A stretch of 36,524 nt of DNA. Origin: Woeseiaceae bacterium (GTDB taxonomy: Bacteria > Pseudomonadota > Gammaproteobacteria > Steroidobacterales > Woeseiaceae). Both the position numbers and the translations under genes were made by a program. Each line of letters starts with the position of its first letter. Within the stretch, counting starts at the first letter, position 1. The DNA is taken from NCBI GenBank assembly GCA_013042375.1, contig JABDQH010000080.1:1-36524 (forward strand). The letters run 5' to 3'. Of the stretch, positions 1 to 8,126 are shown one piece after another. The notes below the pieces were generated by a model. That model saw only the letters and a program-made list of their open reading frames with translations. It was not told the DNA's origin and ran no database searches.

Positions 1-80
1 GTATCGCCACGCTCGTGATACTGCCGCGCCAGTTCGAGGCCGATGCCGCGGTTACAGCCGGTAATGAGTACAGTGGGCAT
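1..80 (-). CDS. Short-chain dehydrogenase/reductase, N-terminal fragment (runs off the window)
   Basis: Only the first 26 residues are inside the window. They contain a cofactor-binding glycine motif TGCNRGIG at residues 7-14, directly after a hydrophobic first beta strand (PTVLI), which is the classical start of an SDR Rossmann fold of the C-factor-like subgroup. A purine-rich GGAG lies about 10 nt upstream of the ATG. The gene is divergent from the glutamate-synthase-like gene, with a 128-bp shared upstream region. Substrate cannot be told from this fragment. The family call is firm; the exact subfamily is an inference. Confidence 0.8.
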   Translation of the reverse strand, partial: MPTVLITGCNRGIGLELARQYHERGD

Positions 81-155
81 GGGGAGGATCTCCGCCGCAA
101 ACGTGCGGCTATTCGCTCACATGCAGCACGAGAGATCAAGTGCGTGCGGCAGCCG

Positions 156-175
156 GCCGCGAACTCGTTCGCGGC
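156..175 (+). promoter_or_regulatory. Perfect 8-bp stem-loop in the 5' region of the Rieske/GltS-like gene
   Basis: Arms at 156-163 and 168-175 are exact reverse complements enclosing a 4-nt loop, CTCG. It ends about 33 nt before the start codon at 209. There is no T-run after it, so it is not a typical intrinsic terminator for either strand. It could be a leader hairpin of the downstream gene or an operator in the divergent spacer. The structure is seen directly; function is unknown. Confidence 0.4.
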
Positions 176-208
176 AAGATCCGCCAAGAATCAGGGAGCT
201 AAGAATAA

Positions 209-1819
209 ATGAAAGCATTGTCGATCTATTCCCTCGAAAATCTCGAGGATCGGACCCCTGCGCACGCGCTGGTTGCGGGCGTCGACCTGGTCGTCGTTCG
301 CTACGATGACGACGTCAGCGTCCTGTACGGGCGTTGTGCGCATCGCGGGGCGCTGATGTCCGACGGGTTCGTCGACGGCGACAACATCATCTGCGGGCTG
401 CACGGCTGGGACTACCGGATAGATACCGGTATTAGTGAGTACAACAATGCGGAGGTGCTGCCGAGATTCGAGGCGTGGGTCGAGGACGGCCGCGTATTCG
501 TCGACGAAGACGAGATCGCAGCGTGGGCCAAAGCGCATCCTCAGCCCTACAATCGCGACGCCTACCAGGGCGCGTACCAGGATCCCGTCGGCACGCCTCA
601 CGAGCCGCACGTCAAGCTGACCCGCAAGCTCGCTGACGAGGGCCTGAGCAAGGTCGGCCATCACGGCCCCTCGGCCGCAATGGGTGTGCCGCGCGACAGC
701 CTGCCGACATGGGACGACCTGCAGTTCGTGGTCGGCCAGCTGCATAAACTGCCGTTGCTCGATGACGAACCCGTCGGTACCGAACTCGTCATCGGCCCGA
801 ATGCCGAACGCCCGCTGACACTCGACATCCCGTTGTTCGTGTCGGACATGAGCTTCGGGGCGCTGTCCGCGGAAGCCAAGGTGGCTCTTTCGAAAGGTGC
901 CGAACTCGCCGGCACCGGCATTTGCTCGGGTGAGGGCGGCATGCTGCCCGAGGAACAGGCGGCCAATTCGCGATACTTCTATGAGCTGGCCTCGGCCCGC
1001 TTCGGCTTCTCGTGGGACAAGGTACGACGAGTCCAGGCCTTCCATTTCAAGGGCGGGCAGGGCGCCAAGACCGGCACGGGCGGGCACCTGCCGGGCGCAA
1101 AGGTCAAAGGCAAGATCGCCGAGGTGCGCGAACTGCCCGAGGGCCAGGCGGCCATCTCCCCGGCGCGTTTTCCCGACTGGGAGGAACTCAGCCAGTATCG
1201 TGACTTCGCGTCCGAAGTGCGCGAAAAGACGGGCGGCATCCCGGTCGGCTTCAAGCTCTCGGCGCAGCACATCGAGAAAGACATCGATGCGGCGCTCGAG
1301 GTCGGCGTCGACTACATCATCCTGGACGGTCGCGGCGGCGGCACCGGCGCTGCGCCACTGATCTTCCGCGACAACATCTCGGTGCCGACGATTCCGGCGC
1401 TGGCCCGTGCTCGCAAGCACCTGGACGCCTCGGGGGCGGACGGCGTCACGCTGATTATCACTGGCGGGCTGCGTGTCCCGGCGGATTTCGCGAAGGCCAT
1501 GGCCCTGGGCGCCGACGGTGTGGCCGTGTCGAACGCGGCGCTGCAGGCGATCGGGTGCCTCGGGATGCGAGCCTGCCAGACGAACAATTGCCCGGTCGGC
1601 ATTGCCACACAGAAAGAGCACCTGCGGGCAAGGCTGCCCGTCGACGTCGCCGCGGAGCGGCTGGAGCGTTACTTCGAGGCAGCCGTCGACTTGATGAAGG
1701 TGGTTGCGCGGGCAGCGGGGCATCGTCACCTGTCCGAATTCAATGCCGCCGACCTGACGACGTTCAAGACGGACATGTGCGAGCTGACGGGGGTCGCCTA
1801 CGGCGGCGTCGGCGGCTGA
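209..1819 (+). CDS. Glutamate synthase-family FMN/[3Fe-4S] protein with N-terminal Rieske domain
   Basis: The 536-residue protein has two parts. Residues 1-105 form a Rieske [2Fe-2S] domain with C43-x-H45 and C62-x2-H65 ligand pairs. Residues about 150-515 match the FMN-binding synthase barrel of glutamate synthase: a GGQGAKTGTGGHLPG phosphate/FMN segment near 282-296, a TGGLR strand near 418, and the [3Fe-4S] cysteines C450, C456 and C461 in CLGMRACQTNNCPVG. The amidotransferase and NADPH modules of true GltB/GltD are absent, so it is a stand-alone oxidoreductase of the glutamate synthase-related family, substrate unknown. The Rieske domain suggests that electrons arrive from or leave to a one-electron partner. 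An AGGGAG sequence lies about 10 nt before the ATG. Confidence 0.9.
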   Translation: MKALSIYSLENLEDRTPAHALVAGVDLVVVRYDDDVSVLYGRCAHRGALMSDGFVDGDNIICGLHGWDYRIDTGISEYNNAEVLPRFEAWVEDGRVFVDEDEIAAWAKAHPQPYNRDAYQGAYQDPVGTPHEPHVKLTRKLADEGLSKVGHHGPSAAMGVPRDSLPTWDDLQFVVGQLHKLPLLDDEPVGTELVIGPNAERPLTLDIPLFVSDMSFGALSAEAKVALSKGAELAGTGICSGEGGMLPEEQAANSRYFYELASARFGFSWDKVRRVQAFHFKGGQGAKTGTGGHLPGAKVKGKIAEVRELPEGQAAISPARFPDWEELSQYRDFASEVREKTGGIPVGFKLSAQHIEKDIDAALEVGVDYIILDGRGGGTGAAPLIFRDNISVPTIPALARARKHLDASGADGVTLIITGGLRVPADFAKAMALGADGVAVSNAALQAIGCLGMRACQTNNCPVGIATQKEHLRARLPVDVAAERLERYFEAAVDLMKVVARAAGHRHLSEFNAADLTTFKTDMCELTGVAYGGVGG

Positions 1820-1949
1820 AAAGCTCCGCACAGCCACCGGTCGCCTTGCCTGCGCTACAATTTCGGGTGGTGATCCAGGGCGGACACCGCCCGTTCTACG
1901 GCGGATGCGGATTGATTATTCTTTTTTTTGGCGACGTCAGGATTGGCCC

Positions 1950-3536
1950 ATGAAATTGGTGTCAGAACTCAAGCGTCGTAACGTGTTCCAGACCGCGGGG
2001 CTTTATGCCGTGGCTGCCTGGCTAATCATGCAGGTGGGCGAGGTGATCTTCGAGCCGCTGCATTTTCCCGACTGGGCCATGACGCTGCTGGTCATATTGG
2101 TCATCCTGGGCTTCCCTGTAGTCGTGGTGCTGGCCTGGTTTTTCGATCTCACGCGCCACGGAATCAAGAAAGATACGAGCGCCCTGCCGCAAATCGCCGA
2201 GGGTATTGCTGCCGATCAGGCGAGGTCTTTACGCGGCGGGCCGTCCATTGCGGTGCTGTCATTTGACGACATGAGCCCTGACAAAGACCAGGAGTATCTA
2301 TGCGACGGTATCGCGGAGGAAATTCTCAACAGGCTGGCGCAAATTCAGAATCTGCGCGTCGCCTCCCGTACTTCATCGTTTCGATTCAAAGGGCAACCGG
2401 CCGATGTCGGTAACATTGGTCGACAGCTCAATGTCGCCACGGTGCTCGAAGGCAGTGTGCGCAAGTCAGATGACCAACTCCGCATCGCCACGCAATTGGT
2501 CAATGCAGCAGATGGTTACCACCTCTGGTCACATAGCTATGACCGCAAGCTCGAACACATATTCGAGATTCAGGGCGACATCGCGACGCGCGTAGCCGAA
2601 GCCCTGCAGGTGACACTTCAGGTTGCCCCTGCCGACGAGTGCTGCACAACCGGCGATGTGCGGGCATACGACTATTACTTGCAGGGCATGCATTACTTTC
2701 GGCGCTGGGGATTAAGAAACGTTCGCTTCTCTATCGATATGTTTAGCAAGGCCGTGGAAATCGACCCGGATTATGCGCGCGCCTGGGCGGCGCTCGCGGA
2801 CAGCTACGCGATGATCTGCATGTACTGGAATGCGACTGAGGGGAATCTTGCGGGCGCGGATTCTGCGAGCATGAGGGCACTCGAGTTACTGCCTGGCCTG
2901 GCAGAATCGCACGTCTCTCGCGGCCTGTATCACTTTGCCAACCGCGACAATCGTGAGGCCATCGCTGAGTTTGAGACGGCACTGCGCCTGGATCCGGATT
3001 TATTCGAGGCCTGCTACTTCTACGCGCGAGTGCGCTTCCAGCGGAGCGAGCTGGACCAGGCAGCGGAATTGTTCGCAAGGGCAGAACGCATCCGGCCGGA
3101 TGATTTTCAAGCACCGACCTTTCTGCGGCAGATCTATAGGGCTATGGGCCGGGAAGAAGAGGCAAAGGCCGCCGCGCGACGTGCGCTCGAACGCGCTGAG
3201 GCGCACCTGGAGCTCTATCCGGACGACACTCGCGCGCTCAATCTTGGTTGCGCCGCGCTGATCGAGCGCGGCGACAGGGAGCGAGCCATGCAGTGGGCTG
3301 AGCGATCGCTTGCCATTGACGGTGACAATCCCGACACCTTGTACAACATAGCCTGCAGCTACGCTCTCCTAGGCGAGTCCGAACACGCGCTGGATTGCCT
3401 GCAGCGCGCGAACCTGCGCGGCATGTCTATTGCGGAGTGGGCGCAGAATGACTCGGATCTTGCTTCGCTCCACGACGATCCCCGTTTTCAAGAGCTGATG
3501 GAGAGTCTTAAAGATCAAGAGTCGCCGGAACACTGA
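1950..3536 (+). CDS. Membrane-anchored FlgO/TolB-like domain and TPR repeat protein
   Basis: The start at 1950 is chosen because the family begins with a short basic segment (KLVSELKRRNVF). An in-frame start at 1905 would only add an unconserved 15-residue stretch. Residues about 14-33 and 42-65 are membrane helices; a linker follows. Residues about 98-225 match the FlgO/TolB-like domain often found after adenylate cyclase-type sensors (SIAVLSFDDMSPDKDQEY, CDGIAEEILN, VLEGSVRKSDDQLRIATQL, GYHLWSHSYDR). Residues about 235-510 are TPR helices (FSKAVEIDPDYARAW, EFETALRLDPDLFEA). No cyclase or DNA-binding domain is visible. Such proteins are numerous in some gammaproteobacteria and are presumed to be scaffolds or signalling proteins; the role here is unproven. 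Confidence 0.85.
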   Translation: MKLVSELKRRNVFQTAGLYAVAAWLIMQVGEVIFEPLHFPDWAMTLLVILVILGFPVVVVLAWFFDLTRHGIKKDTSALPQIAEGIAADQARSLRGGPSIAVLSFDDMSPDKDQEYLCDGIAEEILNRLAQIQNLRVASRTSSFRFKGQPADVGNIGRQLNVATVLEGSVRKSDDQLRIATQLVNAADGYHLWSHSYDRKLEHIFEIQGDIATRVAEALQVTLQVAPADECCTTGDVRAYDYYLQGMHYFRRWGLRNVRFSIDMFSKAVEIDPDYARAWAALADSYAMICMYWNATEGNLAGADSASMRALELLPGLAESHVSRGLYHFANRDNREAIAEFETALRLDPDLFEACYFYARVRFQRSELDQAAELFARAERIRPDDFQAPTFLRQIYRAMGREEEAKAAARRALERAEAHLELYPDDTRALNLGCAALIERGDRERAMQWAERSLAIDGDNPDTLYNIACSYALLGESEHALDCLQRANLRGMSIAEWAQNDSDLASLHDDPRFQELMESLKDQESPEH

Positions 3537-3586
3537 AGCTGTCTCTGGTCAGCTGGGTACTTATCCCTGACCCTCGGCTGGAAAGC

Positions 3587-3608
3587 AAAAACAGGGCCAC
3601 GAGGGCCC
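3587..3608 (-). terminator. Rho-independent terminator of tRNA-Ser
   Basis: On the minus strand a GC-only 5-bp stem (3604-3608 with 3594-3598) closes a 5-nt loop and is followed by five consecutive T residues (3591-3587 read on the minus strand). It lies 13 nt after the tRNA CCA end, the expected place for a tRNA terminator. Confidence 0.7.
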
Positions 3609-3619
3609 CATTTTCAATT

Positions 3620-3712
<93 letters not shown>

Positions 3713-3747
3713 GGGAACAAGGATGCAACTGCTCGGGTACGCGGTGC

Positions 3748-3753
3748 ATCATA
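3748..3753 (-). promoter_or_regulatory. Candidate -10 box for tRNA-Ser
   Basis: TATGAT on the minus strand is followed by a GC-rich GCACCGCG discriminator, as in stable-RNA promoters, and lies 35 nt before the mature tRNA 5' end. The -35 region (TCGCAA at 16 bp spacing) is a poor match, so this is tentative. Confidence 0.3.
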
Positions 3754-3885
3754 CTGTCAGGTGCCGGGCTTGCGACGGCGCATTGTGCTGGCAGCGGCGC
3801 CCCAGTTCAACCTCGAGCGTCGAGGAGGGGCGGAACAGGCGAACCCGGCGCGCTGCCAGAGGTCATAAACGGAGACACCAGGGCT

Positions 3886-4719
3886 ATGCGGATAAAGAGA
3901 GTGATTCGAGAAATACACTATAAATGGTTGATATTGCTTTTTTTATTCTTAACTTTTTCGGTCGTTGCGGCGGCGCCTCCCGACGGCGCCGAGTGGTTTG
4001 GCCGCGCCCAGGCAGCGCGCCAGGACGAAAACTACGGTGCCGCGCTCAAGGCCCTGGAGAATGCCGAGCAAGAGGCCTTCTCGCCGGTCCGCATTGCGTT
4101 CGAGCGGGCGCGCATCGAGACGCTGAGCGACGATCGCGATGCGGCGGTCGCGGAACTGCAGGCGCTGGCAGACAACGGTTTCAGCGGACTTGGGTTCATC
4201 ACGGGCGACCCCATACTTAGTACGCTTGAGGGGCATCCGGCATTCGATGTGCTGGTCGCACAGATGGCGGCCCGGGCCTATCCCTGTGAACACGACGAGG
4301 CATTTCGCGCCTTCGATTTCTGGGTCGGCGACTGGGACGTGCACGTCGCGGGCGGTGGTTTCGCCGGCACGAATACCATCGAGCGGGCCCAGCGCGGCTG
4401 CGTCCTGATCGAGAACTGGTCCAGTGCCGGCGGCGGCGCCGGCATGAGCGTCAACTACCTCGACAAAGCCACGGGCGAGTGGGTACAGGTCTGGAACGCC
4501 GAAGGTGGCAGCCAGATTCACATTCGCGGTGGAATGACGGAAGAGGGTATGCTGCTCGTCGGCACGCTCCACGATGTCGCCAGTGGCACGACAACCCCGT
4601 TCCGCGGCCTGTGGACGCAGCTCGAGGACGGTCGGGTACGGCAGTTCTTCGAGCAATCCACGGACGGCGGCACAACGTGGGCGACCTGGTTTGAAGGGTT
4701 CTACAGCAGGAAACAATGA
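3886..4719 (+). CDS. Exported protein with TPR-like segment and DUF1579-like beta domain
   Basis: The ATG at 3886 is preferred because it gives a proper signal peptide: basic residues 1-13, hydrophobic core 14-28 and an AAA cleavage region near 28-30. Residues about 33-130 are helical and TPR-like (EWFGRAQAARQDENYGAALKALE). From FDFWVGDWDV (143-152) to the end the sequence resembles the DUF1579/lipocalin-like group, with beta strands and repeated W/G positions (MSVNYLDKATGEWVQVW, GLWTQLEDGRVRQFFE, DGGTTWATWFEGFY). Function is unknown. The start of the gene is notably AT-rich compared with the rest. Its stop codon overlaps the next ATG by 4 nt, so it heads a translationally coupled operon. Confidence 0.8.
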   Translation: MRIKRVIREIHYKWLILLFLFLTFSVVAAAPPDGAEWFGRAQAARQDENYGAALKALENAEQEAFSPVRIAFERARIETLSDDRDAAVAELQALADNGFSGLGFITGDPILSTLEGHPAFDVLVAQMAARAYPCEHDEAFRAFDFWVGDWDVHVAGGGFAGTNTIERAQRGCVLIENWSSAGGGAGMSVNYLDKATGEWVQVWNAEGGSQIHIRGGMTEEGMLLVGTLHDVASGTTTPFRGLWTQLEDGRVRQFFEQSTDGGTTWATWFEGFYSRKQ

Positions 4720-5000
4720 GATATTCGTCTGTCAATCGCGGTATTCCGGGTGGTAACCCGATCGCCAACGCGCTCGTCGTCATCGTCGGTGCGCTGGCCA
4801 TCGCCGCCTCGCTCGTGCTCGGGTTCTTCGCTTTCGTGGTGCTGGGCAGCATCGTACTCGTGCTCGGCGCGATCATCGGCCTGCGCGTGTGGTGGTTCAA
4901 TCGCAAGCTCGGCAAGCAGCTCAAGAATGCGCAGGAGGCGCCACAGGGCGGCGTGATCGAAGGCGAATACCACGTAGTCAAGCGCGACGAAAAGCCTTAA
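4716..5000 (+). CDS. Small two-helix membrane protein
   Basis: The 94-residue protein has a short polar N-terminus, two hydrophobic stretches (about 18-40 and 41-60) and a charged C-terminal tail with a GGVIEGEYHVV segment seen at the end of some small inner-membrane proteins. Its ATG overlaps the preceding stop (ATGA). I do not recognise a named family. Predicted location is the inner membrane with the tail in the cytoplasm. Confidence 0.75.
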   Translation: MRYSSVNRGIPGGNPIANALVVIVGALAIAASLVLGFFAFVVLGSIVLVLGAIIGLRVWWFNRKLGKQLKNAQEAPQGGVIEGEYHVVKRDEKP

Positions 5001-5011
5001 AGTCGCAGTCC

Positions 5012-5593
5012 ATGCGCAAACCAGAGTCCGAAACCGCGCGTCGCCGTCGCCGGCGACGCCGTCGTATCCAGGTTATCCTGATCTACACGGCGATCGCCGT
5101 CTGCCTTGCGTGGTTCTTCGAATCGCAGGCCACGACGACCGTCATCTTCGTCCGCCACGCGGAAAAGGCAGCAACGCCCGCGGACGACCCGGGGCTGAGT
5201 CCCGCAGGCCAGCGGCGCGTGGCGGAACTCACGCGGCAGCTGTTGGATGCCGACGTCGTGGCCGGAGTCGATGCCGTGTACTCGACGGCCTACCGCCGCA
5301 CCGTGGAAACCGCGCAGCCGGTCGCCGATGCGCTGGGTCTTGCCGTCAACACGTATGATGCGGCGGACACCGAGGCGATCATGGAATCCATCGTCAGGGA
5401 GCACAAAGGCAAGATCATCCTCGTCGTCGGGCACAGCAACACGCTGCCGGCACTCATCGGCAATATGGGTGCGAGCAAGAAAGTGCCCGAGATCGCCGAT
5501 GCCGAGTACGACAACATCTACATCGTGTCGATACCCTGGTTCGGCAAGACGAAGACGATTCGATTGCGCTACGGTGAACCGTACACAGCGTGA
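5012..5593 (+). CDS. Membrane-anchored histidine phosphatase (phosphoglycerate mutase-like)
   Basis: The ATG at 5012 gives a 193-residue protein; earlier in-frame codons run back through the upstream gene. Residues 10-18 are nine consecutive arginines, followed by a single transmembrane helix (about 19-37), which points to an N-in anchor with the enzyme domain outside the cytoplasm. The catalytic RHAEK motif (H49) and the second-half GHSN motif (H141), plus SPAGQRR and STAYRRTVETAQP, are those of the histidine phosphatase superfamily. The substrate is unknown; the fold is closest to SixA/PhoE-like small phosphatases. The stop overlaps the following GTG start by 4 nt. Confidence 0.9.
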   Translation: MRKPESETARRRRRRRRRIQVILIYTAIAVCLAWFFESQATTTVIFVRHAEKAATPADDPGLSPAGQRRVAELTRQLLDADVVAGVDAVYSTAYRRTVETAQPVADALGLAVNTYDAADTEAIMESIVREHKGKIILVVGHSNTLPALIGNMGASKKVPEIADAEYDNIYIVSIPWFGKTKTIRLRYGEPYTA

Positions 5594-6009
5594 TCGCCCA
5601 GGCGGAAATTTGCATCGATACGACGGGGCGCGGTACCTACGACATCAGTCGCGACGTGCAGGCCGCGGTGCGCGAATCGGGTATCGGCGTCGGGATCTGC
5701 CACGTCTTCGTGCGGCATACGAGTGCCTCGCTGATGCTGTGCGAGAACGCGGATCCGAGCGTGCGGCGTGACCTCGAGACGTTCATGCAGCGCCAGGTGC
5801 CGGACGGCGACCCGATGTTCACGCACACGGCCGAAGGCCCGGATGACATGCCCGCGCACGTGCGCAGCGTGCTGACGCAATCCGACCTCAACATCCCGAT
5901 TCGTGACGGCCGCTGCGCGCTCGGGACCTGGCAAGGGGTCTACCTCTGGGAGCACCGCACGGCGCCGCATGCGCGGCGCGTTCTGGTCACCGTCCAGGGC
6001 GAACCCTAG
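5590..6009 (+). CDS. yjbQ: YjbQ family protein (UPF0047)
   Basis: The 139-residue protein starts with GTG overlapping the previous stop (GTGA). It has the family landmarks VRHTSASLMLCEN (H43), HTAEGPDDMPAH (79-90) and the C-terminal LGTWQGVYLWEHR. UPF0047/YjbQ proteins form small trimeric metal-binding folds and have been linked to a weak thiamine-phosphate synthase activity; the physiological role remains uncertain. It is last in the operon. Its TAG stop shares the palindrome CTAG with the stop of the convergent peroxiredoxin gene. Confidence 0.92.
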   Translation: MIAQAEICIDTTGRGTYDISRDVQAAVRESGIGVGICHVFVRHTSASLMLCENADPSVRRDLETFMQRQVPDGDPMFTHTAEGPDDMPAHVRSVLTQSDLNIPIRDGRCALGTWQGVYLWEHRTAPHARRVLVTVQGEP

Positions 6010-6473
6010 TCCGCGTCTTCGGCCTCGTACAGGGCGATCGCGTTTTCGATAAACGCCTTGTGCCGATCGATGCGCAGGTCGGCGATGACGGCATCCTCGA
6101 TCGTGCGGTCGCTGCCGATCAGGAACGTGGCGCGCCGCACGCCGATGCCGAACATGCCGTCCACGTCATACGCGTTGACGGCGACCTTGTCCGGGTCGCT
6201 CAGGAGAATGAAAGGCAGCCCGTACTCGTCGCGGAATTTCTGGTGACTCTCGACGCTCTGCGGGCTGATGCCGGCGACCCGCAGGCCAACCGACTGGATG
6301 TCGTTGTGAATGTCGCGAATCGAACAGGCTTCCTTCGTGCAACCTGGCGTAAAGTCGGCCGGGTAGAAGTACAGTATGAGCGGCCCGTCTTCGAGCAGGC
6401 CGGCAAGTGATTGTTCATTGCCCTCATCGTCCGTGAGGACGAAGTCGGGTGCCTCGGTGCCTGGTTGCAGCAA
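6006..6473 (-). CDS. bcp: Peroxiredoxin, BCP/PrxQ type
   Basis: The 155-residue protein carries the PADFTPGCTKEAC motif, with the peroxidatic Cys45 and a resolving Cys50 five residues later. This is the atypical two-cysteine PrxQ/BCP arrangement. Other family segments are ISPQSVESHQKF and LLSDPDKVAVNAYDV. It reduces hydrogen and organic peroxides with electrons from thioredoxin. Length and both cysteines are normal. It follows the GNAT gene with a 1-nt gap, so the two are likely cotranscribed. Confidence 0.93.
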   Translation of the reverse strand: MLQPGTEAPDFVLTDDEGNEQSLAGLLEDGPLILYFYPADFTPGCTKEACSIRDIHNDIQSVGLRVAGISPQSVESHQKFRDEYGLPFILLSDPDKVAVNAYDVDGMFGIGVRRATFLIGSDRTIEDAVIADLRIDRHKAFIENAIALYEAEDAD

Positions 6474-6474
6474 T

Positions 6475-6984
6475 TCAGTTCTCCCTGTCGATGCCCGGGG
6501 TTGCGGTTATGGACTCCATCACGACGTACCCGGGGGTGACCATGCCCAGCGCCTGATAGGTTTGCTGGGCGCGTGTGTTGTGTTTCTCGACGTAAAGTCG
6601 CAGTCCGACAACCGCAGGGTCGGCGGACGCATTGGACTCGACGTGCCGGTACAGCTCGCTGAAAATTCCACGACGGCGCCAGTCGGGATGCACGTAGACA
6701 CTCTGTATCCACCAGATGGTGCCGTTGCGCCAGTCGCTCCACTCGTAGGTCACCATGAGCTGGCCGACGACCTCGCCGGCGCTCTCGGCGACCCAGTAAC
6801 GGCCCTTGGCGGTATCCTCGAGCAGTGCGATGACGCCGGGTTGGACCACGCCGGGATCGAGCGTCTTGTTTTCGGTCTCTGTCGCGATCGCCGCGTTGAA
6901 AGCCGCAATGATCGGCGCGTCCGCCGGAGCGGCTTCGCGGACGGAAATAGCAGGTGCTTTTTCTGCGGTATCCTCGTATGACAT
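6475..6984 (-). CDS. GNAT-family N-acetyltransferase
   Basis: The 169-residue GNAT fold has AAPADAPIIAAFN at the N-terminus, the central beta strands (YWVAESAGEVVGQLMVTYEW), the acetyl-CoA pyrophosphate loop VHPDWRRRGIFSELY (near residues 97-111) and the C-terminal VEKHNTRAQQTYQALGM. The acceptor substrate cannot be predicted. Its start overlaps head-to-head with the start proposed for the divergent exported protein, leaving almost no room for a conventional intergenic promoter. Confidence 0.9.
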   Translation of the reverse strand: MSYEDTAEKAPAISVREAAPADAPIIAAFNAAIATETENKTLDPGVVQPGVIALLEDTAKGRYWVAESAGEVVGQLMVTYEWSDWRNGTIWWIQSVYVHPDWRRRGIFSELYRHVESNASADPAVVGLRLYVEKHNTRAQQTYQALGMVTPGYVVMESITATPGIDREN

Positions 6985-8126
6985 TTCGGGGTCGATTCCG
7001 TATAAACAGGCCTGTGCACAGGGCTCCCATCATACTTGCGATTGCTCTGCTGGTCGCGTCGGTCAGCGGCGTGGCGGCGGAGCGCAAGCCGCTGTTTCGC
7101 GACCATGCGGTCCTCAAAGCCGTATTGACTGCGCCGATCTCCCAGGCCTACGCGCAGCGCAATTCCGATTCGCGGCTGTACTTTCCCGGGCAGTGGTCTT
7201 ATCTCGATGACAGCGGGGAGAGCCGGCGTCTGGATGTCTCCATTCGCCTGCGGGGCAACTTCCGCCGGCAGTACTGTGAGCTGCCGCCCCTGCGGCTCAA
7301 TTTCAAGAAGTCGCAGCTGGACGGGACGCTGTTCGACGGCCAGGACAAGCTGAAGCTCGTCGCCCCCTGTCAGCACGGACTGGAGTCGCAGCAAAAGCTG
7401 CTCCTCGAGTACATGGCGTACCGGACATTCGAGATATTGACCGACTACAGTTTCGGCTCACGTCTCATTCGTCTCAGTTATGTCGACACCGACGACAAGT
7501 TGAAGTCCTGGACGGATCTCGCTTTCGTTATTGAGACCGAAGGCGATATCGGCAAGCGGCTCGGGCTCGACAAGGCCAACGTTGCGCAAAATCGGTTCGA
7601 TGAGCTCGACCAGCCGGCGACGGCCCTCGCCGAGTTATTCCAGCTGATGATCTCCAATCATGACTACTCGGTGCTGCAGGGGCCGGACGGCGAGTATTGC
7701 TGCCATAACTCGGTGATGTATGCGCGCGAGGAGGTGGCCGATAAACGTATCCCGATCCCTTACGATTTCGACATGTCGGGGCTCGTCAACGCACCCTACG
7801 CGGCGCCGCCCTCGCACCTGCCGATTCGGCTCGTGCGCACGCGCTTCTACCGCGGACTCTGCCAGCCGCCCGAGGTCCTCGACGCTGCCGTCGCACGCAT
7901 GCTCGAGAAGAAGGCCGAGATTCTTGCGCTTTACCAGAAGCAACCCGAGCTGAGCCGCCAGTCACGCAATCGCAACCTGACTTACATCAAGCAGTTCTAT
8001 GCCATGCTCGAGGACGAGCAACTCTTTCAGGAGTTGATCCTCGATCGCTGCCGCGGCAAGAACCTGCTCGAGGAAATGATGGCCGAAGAGGCCGAGAAGG
8101 CCGAACTCGTCAGGGACCCGACGTAG
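6978..8126 (+). CDS. Exported protein of unknown function
   Basis: The ATG at 6978 gives a signal peptide with an arginine-rich n-region, hydrophobic core (PIILAIALLVASVSG) and AxA cleavage site near residue 34. A GTG at 7014 and a GTG at 6954 are alternatives. The mature protein of about 350 residues has conserved-looking blocks: SIRLRGNFRRQYCELPPLRLNFKK, TLFDGQDKLKLVAPC, LTDYSFGSRLIRLSYVDTD, IPIPYDFDMSGLVNAPYAAP and a final DRCRG. Paired cysteines (YCCHN, C at the ends of blocks) suggest periplasmic disulfides. I recognise the pattern as a recurrent family of hypothetical proteins but know no function. Its 3' end overlaps the convergent DUF4956 gene by 17 nt. Confidence 0.82.
   Translation: MTFRGRFRINRPVHRAPIILAIALLVASVSGVAAERKPLFRDHAVLKAVLTAPISQAYAQRNSDSRLYFPGQWSYLDDSGESRRLDVSIRLRGNFRRQYCELPPLRLNFKKSQLDGTLFDGQDKLKLVAPCQHGLESQQKLLLEYMAYRTFEILTDYSFGSRLIRLSYVDTDDKLKSWTDLAFVIETEGDIGKRLGLDKANVAQNRFDELDQPATALAELFQLMISNHDYSVLQGPDGEYCCHNSVMYAREEVADKRIPIPYDFDMSGLVNAPYAAPPSHLPIRLVRTRFYRGLCQPPEVLDAAVARMLEKKAEILALYQKQPELSRQSRNRNLTYIKQFYAMLEDEQLFQELILDRCRGKNLLEEMMAEEAEKAELVRDPT

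Noticed and set aside
191..1837. Long open frame (548 codons) on the minus strand opposite the Rieske/GltS gene.
   Set aside because: It is the antisense of a gene with clear Rieske and GltS motifs; its composition (R, Q, H, A rich) is typical of GC-rich shadow frames.
1873..1890. GGGCGG/CCGCCC hairpin after the Rieske/GltS gene as a terminator.
   Set aside because: The loop is 3 nt and the T-rich stretch is more than 25 nt downstream, so it does not fit an intrinsic terminator.
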